64,000 nucleotides of DNA, taken from the NCBI GenBank assembly GCA_029255685.2, contig CM055315.2:52977358-53041357 (forward strand), written 5' to 3'. The stretch comes from Silene conica (taxonomy: Eukaryota; Streptophyta; Magnoliopsida; Caryophyllales; Caryophyllaceae). The stretch's first letter is position 1; each line of letters starts with the position of its first letter. Position numbers and translations under genes: made by a program. This document shows, piece after piece, positions 56,428 to 64,000 of this stretch. The notes beneath the pieces were generated by a model. That model saw nothing but the letters and a program-made list of their open reading frames with translations, was not told where the DNA came from and searched no databases.

Positions 56428-56464
56428 CCTATCCTCCTTAAAATACGGTTACGTCCCCGTAACC
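56428..56464 (-). other. Hairpin-purine module 3 of G3
   Basis: GGTTACG (56447-56453) pairs with CGTAACC (56458-56464) across TCCC, beside TTTAAGGAGGATAGGA in element sense. Confidence 0.6.
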
Positions 56465-59400
56465 TCATTATACAAATCCCAGCTCATTACTCTGTCGTAC
56501 TCATTCCTCTATCTCATACCATCTCACTCCAAGTAACCAAGTATCGCACTCATCGTCGTATTTAAGACCAAAGACAAGGGGTGAGTGAACCGGCAGAATA
56601 AAACCGCAATCAACACTTGCATTCCAATATCGATTTCAAACTGCGAATATAACTCAATAATCAAGGTCACACTGGACCGTGCACACAATATGGCACAACG
56701 TCCTAATAACTCATAACTCAATGCCAGTAACAATTCTCATCTCAATTTCAATATCAATATCGTCAAATATTCCATTAAAGGACCCGCTCAACACTCAGAG
56801 AACAAAACGCTAAGCTACTCACCCACGTGTCAAGGTCAAAGAATACAACAACTCGATATAACATTGAACTACAATTTCAATCTCAATACAAAATTAATCA
56901 GGGTCAAATCAATCAGGGTCTTTGTTGACTCACGAGCAACTCTATCCCCTCAAACTCATCCCATCAGCTAAGTACCTTTAACAAAATCATTAACATGCTT
57001 GCATGTATTCTTATAATTCCACAGTTCATAAAATAAGAGCTTGTACGCTATACCAAACCAATCTATTGTAGAATCTTTATACATAACTCAAACTAATCAA
57101 TTACCAAAAGTTTACCCGTCTCACAACTCAACCCGTCTCCCACAATTAATTATCTTATCATTAGGAAACATGAACAATCAAAGTAGAATGATAATAACTA
57201 ATATTCAACTCAAATAAGCACTCATAAGAAATCCATACCAATTATCATGTTAACATATAACCTCGAACAGTAACAAGAGTATTAGGATCGGTAGAATCGT
57301 GTTACGCAGTAAAACAGAATCAGAGCAGCTAAGACTTCTATACCCCTGAAATTAACACATAGTTTCAGATATACACCAATGTATACAATCAACAACTCGT
57401 GGTTCATAATTAACAACTTAAAACATTTCATGTTCATAATCTTACTATAGAAGCAAAATCATATTTTAGGAGAGACATATGGCAGGATTAACCAACGTAA
57501 CTAAATATGGAGCATTGACATATTCCACAAGATATACACAAATCATAGACAATCATAAACTAACAAGGTTGTTTATCATTCCCAAATATCAATAAGTTAA
57601 CAAGATCACTTAGGTACAACTCAATTTACATCATTTATCGTGAAACTACTACTATATATGTCTTGCAACAAAAGAGTTTTATATATTGGGCAACAATTAA
57701 ACATTCGGGCAGGTTTTCATCAACACGTAACTACAGAATTTGTCATGTTGCAAACAATCACCATAATTGTCAAACGTCAAGCTTTATCGTAGTTTATCAC
57801 TTTGAAAATACTTTGAAACGTTTGAAACATTGAAATGGCTGTTGTAGCAGCTATAAACTCAATCAAAGGACTATTCTTTTAAGCTACAGTTCGGAGTTAA
57901 GACTACACGGAGACATTCTGACTCTTCTATACTAGAACGTTGTCCTCGTAAATTGTAGATCATGAAGCATGAAGATTTAATGCTAAAAGTAAACGAATTC
58001 ACAACACTGGTACTTCCATAAATCTCATGCCTCTAATTAATAACTCGATACTCCGATATCAGATTTAAATACAGCAATTCGCAATTCACCTTATGGCATA
58101 CCCATCTACTTGAAAGGTTATAAATATGATAACATAGGGAACTAGACAGAGATAACCATCAATATACGAAAGAACATCAACAAGATTCACATTGTTCAAA
58201 TGATCACAATCACAATTACGTATAACCATTAGATTGCTATATCATGCTAATAAGCTCACCGGTTACATTTCATTTTGCCATTTGGCAAGACTCTTCTTAG
58301 ATAAACATGCCTTTGACATCAAATACGAGCAGCACATCATTAAAATTAGATATATAATTGAAATGATTTTATATTAAACTTGGCGAGATAAACAAGGTTA
58401 CGCTATCATATAGTGGGGTTCATACTCATACCCTATCCCTACTATTCAGGTTACTAAAGCCATATCAGGATATCACATGGTCACATCACATAATTCACAT
58501 TTGATTAAACTTTTATACGAAGCTTACATACCTCACAACTTCACGAATTAAACGTTATGCAACAACTTACAAAAATCATAATTAAGTAACAGCTTAGCTA
58601 ACGTGCGAGAAATTATAGTCTTTTAGAAAATATAAGGAATTAGCTAAACAGAGGAAAAGTATTGAATGCATACCTCAAGGAAATTATTTAATAAAATATT
58701 TACAACTCAAACGGTTTGACAATAACTTTACAGCATTTCAACAAAAATTTTGGCAACTTGCAAAAATCACAATTGAATATCGACTCGTTAAGATTTTTCA
58801 TGGCGTATCATTTTGAAAACGTGAACGAACATTCTGAAAAGTAGAGCTGGAACTATGCACAAGCAATAACCAAGTTTTAAATGATTTCTTTTACAAAAAA
58901 AAAATAGGTCAAAACGGGACTATGCAGTAACAGTCTGACTACTGTCAACTAAAAGAATTATTTCTCCCAAAGATATAACTCATATCAACATAAAACACAA
59001 GCATTGTAAACCCAACTCAGGGGGTTATCATACATAAAGTTTTCATACTCAAATATGAAACACGTTGACATACATTTGAAGCATACACATCACTTTGTAC
59101 CATATTAACATTCATTACTCATTTCAACAACAATTATCATCTAGAAAACGATAAGGATTATGAAACTGAAAGTAGGCTCAACTGTATAACTCGACAGTTA
59201 TACGGGTGTATATAAACAATTTAGTTTCTACCATCACACAATCACAACTTATTCAAGTACGGAAATATAAACTAGGAGTTACTACGATGTTACCTATTGA
59301 TTATGAACTTCATAACAATTTTAAATGCGTATAATAGGCATAAAATCTTAAGTACGATATATGCAACACATGACTATGTACGTGCATGGCTTAGGGAAAC

Positions 59401-59919
59401 ACATTCCGCATATCACTAGACATGGATTACTATAACATATAATCATAAGATCAACTGAATTACTCATCCTTACAAGGAGTTAAACATTAAAGTCATATAA
59501 TAACGATAGTCATTTAAATACTAGATAATCGTATGAACATTCCATGTACCAACATAACTATGATCACATTACTCTAACCATTGTTCAACAATTACACCTC
59601 TAAACTCTTAATTTCAATTCCATCATCCAGATTGATCCACATTTCATATCACACATATCTTTCCAACACACACCCTTAATCATAACTCAAATATTAGTTA
59701 GTACAAGATAACTAGGTCACTATATAACCTACCCCACTTTTCAATTACTCTCATTGGGTTCCCGGGACAGAACTAAAATGGCCCATGGTTTGGTGTGAGG
59801 GGGCCCCTAACTCATCCCGTTCCTTTTTGGGGCTCCTAAAAGTTTCATCTCGGGGTTCATTTTATCAGACTCTTCCTACGTTCATTATTATTCATTTGGT
59901 TTAGGCCTGAGGATCGTTC
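56465..59919 (-). other. Non-coding interior of G3
   Basis: About 3.45 kb, AT-rich. No ORF, gag or pol similarity recognised on either strand and no obvious internal repeat. It has no counterpart elsewhere in the window. Confidence 0.8.
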
Positions 59920-59931
59920 GCTCTGATACCA
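59920..59931 (-). other. Primer binding site of G3 (initiator tRNA-Met)
   Basis: Plus strand GCTCTGATACCA, three bases from the LTR at 59935. Confidence 0.92.
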
Positions 59932-59934
59932 CTT

Positions 59935-61037
59935 TGTAACACCCCCATTTATTTAAAGGCCTGTGCTAGGACTCCTTAGATAAATAAAGGTGTCACCATC
60001 TCGGTTTCCCGAGGTAGTAGATACAAAGGAAAGATAAACAGTACTTTAACCAAAATTTAAACTCCATAACATGTTCTTAACAACTGAAACCAAACTGTCT
60101 TATAAAATGAAAATACAACTTGTGCTAAACTGACTAAGGTGATCTAGACTCTAGTCTGGTCCGGATCCAAGCTCTTTCTTCCCATAGCTTCCCATAGTCT
60201 CAGCCACCTGTCAATCTGCTCCCCAATAATTTGGTTCATCACAGGTGATCACAAATACACAGGGTCAACCACGAGGTTGAGTAGATGAAAATAAATAAAA
60301 AAACTTATAAAATATATATTGGGATCAATCATCCCTTAACTCCGCACCGATCCAACACCAAATAAACTCCGCACCGATCCAACGCCAAATAATCTCCGCG
60401 CCGATCCAACGCCAAATAAACTCCGCACCGATCCAACGCCAAATAAACTCCGCACCGATCACAAGACCCATTACCTCCACACCTATCACAAGACCCAATA
60501 TACTCCGCACCAGTCACAAGACCTAATATACTCCACACCAGTCACAAGACCCAATATACTCCACACCAGTCACAAGACCCAATATACTCCGCTCCATATC
60601 ACAAGACCCAATATTCGTCACATCGTATCGTGTCACAGAATTATTCAATCAAATAAAGCACTATTTCACACTCATTCAATATAATAAGACATACATTGTT
60701 AACAACGTTTAATAATCAAATAACTCATCAACAGGCATACGGTATTCCCCTACCTCGAATAACAGATATGAAGATAAGTCCAACGCTCGCTAGAAGTGTT
60801 CCCCGCGGAAACTGTTACCTAAACACGTATTTGTAACGAATCAATAATCTTCCCAAAACCCCATATCACAAGGTACACCTACTATAATTAGTAACCTTCT
60901 AATAGTGGAAAGTTTCCCAAAATGGACACTTTCCCGAAATAGTAACTTTCCCGACTCGTAAAACCCTTCAATTGTTCAACTTAACAAAAACTTAAAATAC
61001 TATAACAATAAATACAATGTTATAATAATAATATAAC

Positions 61038-61076
<39 letters not shown>

Positions 61077-62173
61077 GAATAATAATAATAATAAAATAAT
61101 AATAAAATCATAATAGTAATAATATACTACTACGTACTACCAAGACAAACCCGCGACACCTATACCCGCGTAAAACCCAACCACCTTGCTGCCGCAACCA
61201 CCACCGCCGTAGCCACCACCAACCACCCTCACCAGAGACCTGCGTGTCCCACCCCAGCCGTAACCACGCCTGGATTAGACACCCGACTACCACGACGCGA
61301 CTTCTACCGAACCCGCAACCACCACTCGGAACCCCGACAACAACCAGAACTACCACCATCACGACACCAGACCCATACTATCACCGTGGTATCACCGTGT
61401 CGACCTCCCCCGAGTCACCGGTGGCACCACCCCAAGCCCTTTCCCGCAAGCAGACCCGGAAACGTAAATTAGACACACGGTAACCCCTCATCTCCGACGT
61501 CTACGACCACCAGCGACTCCTGACCCAAAAACCCCTACACTCGCCCTCACCCACGCAACCAGCCCCAGCCACCACGGCGACTCGTTCCTGGCGACATCAT
61601 AACCACGGTGGAAGCAAAAGTAAATAACAAAGACGAAAACGAAACGGGGCTCACCTTATACTCGCTTGAGATCCGATTGAAGCACCCTTAAACCGCCCTG
61701 AACCACCCACCGTCTCTCTTTCTCTCGTTCCTACTCTGCCGTCACTGATGAGGGAAACGAAAGTATAGCGTTTAGGGTTTTTGGGAGTTGGGAGTCGTAT
61801 ATATTTTAGGGTTTTGGGAGTCGTGGGTTAGAACGTAGGTAAAGGAGATAGGGTTTGTATATTTGGTCGGTAGTACGACTCGGGCTTGACCCATATACGA
61901 ATACGACCTTCGTCTTAATTACTACGACCCAACCTCAACGCGATGTATAAATATAACACGCAACATTATTTGCTTAGTCGATATACTTACGATAGCGATT
62001 AGTATAATGCTAATACGATATTGTCATATAGAACTTATAGAATTATCTCGAGTTAACTTATAATACTAAGTCTCGGTTTAACTAATAAAATCACAACCCG
62101 AGTCTTAAATAAATGAGATATAACATATTCGATAAATTAATTATCGAATAATAAATAAATACGAGGTATTACA
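59935..62173 (-). repeat. 5' LTR of G3
   Basis: 2,239 bp, same content as 53856-56093. Confidence 0.94.
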
Positions 62174-62854
62174 AGCTACCTCGTTGTGCAACTGCTCTAC
62201 TCGTCAGACTCAGGGGCCAACTTAAGGCATGTTCCGACGCGATCACAAATAAATTAAACATGTCTGGGCTCAGAGGCGACATCTCAACGCATTCCCCAGA
62301 CACGACAACCATACACATATAGGGCTCAGAGGCGACATCTCAACCCATACCCCTATATATGACAACTAGGTTACGTATTAAGCTCAGAGGCCAGCTCAAG
62401 GCATACCTTAATACGCATCAATACAATAGCATCCAAATATAGTAACTAGATCCTTAGTTCTAATCTCTTATACTTCTAAATATCGTCTCAATCGGATAAG
62501 AAACGAAGATTCTATGAGCATTTTAAGATTGAAGGAGGAAGGTAAAATGGAGAAATGAGAATCAGTAGGATGAGTTGTGAAGATGAAGTGAATGTCGACA
62601 TAAGGGTTTGTGGTGGGGTTAAGTAGTGTCCTTTTTCTTAAATGAGTCGGGTTCTTGTTTTGAAACGGGTTTTTAGTCGGGTTTGATTTAAGCCAAGTTA
62701 ACATCTTAAGAACTTAAGGATATTCTTAAGACAGAGCTTAACGGAAATCTTTAAATTAACTTTACGACTTATTATTAAAATATTATTATATTCCGTAAAA
62801 TAATTCAAAACCTTTAAAAATATTATTTACGAAAATGCGGGATGTTACATGAAA

Positions 62855-63242
62855 TGTTTGGGTGCTTCTGTTGTTGTTGCATGGTTGAATTCTTAAGCCG
62901 TTTTAGTAGCTAAGTTGAGGAGGAAGACCCCTCGGCCGGGCAACCGGAAGGGAAACCGGCTCCCGCTTCACGTTAACTTCTAGAAACTAGCTTAACTGTT
63001 GTTTTGGTTAAATTAAGGTTCACATGTATTAAATGAGTTAGTTAACGGTTATGTTAGCTTGAGTCGTAATGATTACGGTTATGTTGTCTTACTTGTGATT
63101 TGATAACGGTTATTTTATCTTGGGTTGAGTCGGGTAACGGTTATGTTGCCTTGATTATGTTTGGGTGACGGTTATGTCATTCTAAGCTGTGTTGGAAACG
63201 GTTATGTTACCTTGTTTGTGAATAGATAGCGGTGGTACAATT
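62855..63242. other. Unassigned DNA right of F, with ACGGTTATGTT repeats
   Basis: Between about 63040 and 63210 the word ACGGTTATGTT or a variant recurs six to seven times at 25-35 bp spacing. GGCCGGGCAACCGGAAGGG near 62934 is the reverse complement of a stretch inside F (53276-53296), so part of this DNA may be an LTR related to F in opposite orientation. Confidence 0.5.
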
Positions 63243-64000
63243 TGTTAGGTTTTACACCTTATTTTAGTCATACTAATTAGTTAATCTTTTAACCAAAATA
63301 ACTTATGCATGCTTAACTTAAAACAAACGAGATTAAGGGAGAAAATTGTATGCCCTTAAATTGCAATACACGGTTATTAAGGGCACAAGTGAAGACACCT
63401 TCTTCACTTGTTCTTGAGCTTACAACACGGGAATGATCCTCCTTGAGCCTTCAAAGAGATGACCTCCAAAAGATATGCACCAAGACACACTGCACTCAAT
63501 GTATTTTGTATTTATACTTTGCTAGAATCTAATACAAAATTAACTAGTAGAATTATAGAGGGAGGTGCTCGGTTTTGGAGAGGAGAAAAGAAGACTAATT
63601 TTTCTCTCTAAAAAAAACCCTAAAGCAATGCAAGAATGAATACAACACTTGAGCAAGAACATCTTTTGTTCTTCTCAAGTGAGCCGTGAACCATAGGGTG
63701 CCCAACGGATGGGTTCCTCAAAACACCCTCATGTCTCCCACTTACATGCATGCATTAAATTAGATGTTTAAAGATGTTTTCTCACATTATCATATAATGT
63801 GTTATATTGTGTATGTGTGTATGTCACACGGTCCATTTAACCGAAATGGACCTATACACAATACTCGTTAATATGACATGGATCAATTACATCGATCACA
63901 TTATTTTACGAAATTTGCAGTTTAACTATTAAACACTTTATTCGTAAAATTAGTAGTAATTAAAATAATTACTTACATCTAATTCATCATGTTTTGTTGC
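63243..64000 (-). repeat. C-like LTR, minus strand, runs off the window
   Basis: Starts TGTTAGGTTTTA, the complement of the C LTR end AAAACCTAACA, and follows the C LTR with diverged blocks (for example GATGATCCTCC, TGCACCAAGACA). No PBS precedes 63243, so it is a 3' LTR or solo LTR. A hairpin GGTCCATTT/AAATGGACC lies at 63830-63852, about 588 nt in from the inner end. Confidence 0.75.

Larger units (their letters stand above)
53856..62173 (-). mobile_element. G3: Gypsy-type LTR element without coding capacity (LARD-like)
   Basis: 8,318 bp with LTRs of 2,238 and 2,239 bp and the target duplication AGCTA (53851-53855 and 62174-62178). PBS 59920-59931 and PPT next to 56093. The 3.84-kb interior has no ORF above about 70 codons and no recognisable gag or pol. 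The structure fits a large retrotransposon derivative. LTRs are close to identical by eye with scattered substitutions. Likely mobilised by a Tekay-like partner such as G2 or G1 relatives. Confidence 0.92.
52767..62849 (-). mobile_element. F: solo Gypsy-type LTR, split by G3
   Basis: Starts TGTAAAACCCCTCGCG and ends GCGGGATGTTACA, flanked by TGAAA on both sides (52762-52766 and 62850-62854). Without G3 and its duplicated AGCTA it is about 1,760 bp with no internal region, so it is a solo LTR left by LTR-LTR recombination. The minus orientation is inferred from the TGTAA...TTACA polarity of G1-G3. Confidence 0.85.

Noticed and set aside
56465..59919. Hidden gag or pol in the G3 interior
   Set aside because: No ORF above about 70 codons and no motif such as DSG, FIDD or a CCHC knuckle seen on either strand. 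A profile search could still find a heavily decayed trace.

Overview
This window is plant nuclear DNA, most likely a TE-packed heterochromatic or pericentromeric stretch of a dicot. The lineage cannot be named from the sequence. I see no convincing host gene. Almost every base belongs to LTR retrotransposons nested in one another, plus one CACTA DNA transposon. Both Ty1/Copia-type and Ty3/Gypsy-type (chromovirus, Tekay/Del-like) elements are present, and nearly all carry the PBS TGGTATCAGAGC, matching the 3' end of initiator tRNA-Met.

Layout. 1-1876: leader, PBS and 5' LTR of a minus-strand Copia-type element (B'), inserted in the 3' LTR of A1. 1877-10337: A1, a minus-strand element with Copia-type gag but no pol. 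10338-10793: unassigned. 10794-35756: B1, a plus-strand Copia (LTR, gag, PR, INT / RT, RNase H, truncated 3' LTR). Its gag is broken by a CACTA element (14573-15578). Its pol is broken by a truncated minus-strand Gypsy, G1 (16897-33740). The G1 5' LTR contains a plus-strand LTR of another Gypsy type (D, 22221-23491) and a 464-bp duplication, whose second copy is split by a complete minus-strand Gypsy, G2 (23885-33504, TSD GAGCG). 35757-51702: A2, a plus-strand relative of A1 lacking its 5' end and fused to the B1 3' LTR; its 3' LTR contains C (43195-51530, TSD CATAT), a very young gag-only element. 51703-52766: remnant LTR end and unassigned DNA. 52767-62849: solo LTR F (TSD TGAAA) split by G3 (53856-62173, TSD AGCTA), a minus-strand Gypsy-type element without coding capacity. 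63243-64000: start of a minus-strand C-like LTR.

How parts work together. A1, A2 and C encode only Gag, yet share PBS, PPT, leader blocks and 3'-end architecture with pol-bearing B1, so they look like non-autonomous relatives of TR-GAG type, moved in trans by a B1-like partner. Their gag ends at a possible small intron (88-91 nt) whose second exon ends in the same frame in A1 and C (DKGKEK-E/Q-A-stop). The Copia-type LTRs share two inverted-repeat structures at fixed offsets from the LTR start (about +86 to +167 and about +600). Stem sequences differ between families while complementarity is kept. A self-complementary 10-12-mer also lies about 180 nt before the 3' LTR. This conserved, covarying 3'-end module is the most interesting signal here. 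G2 and G3 show repeated units of a hairpin followed by a purine tract at their 3' ends.

All element calls rest on visual comparison within the window and on recognised domain motifs. Identities are by eye, and function is inferred.
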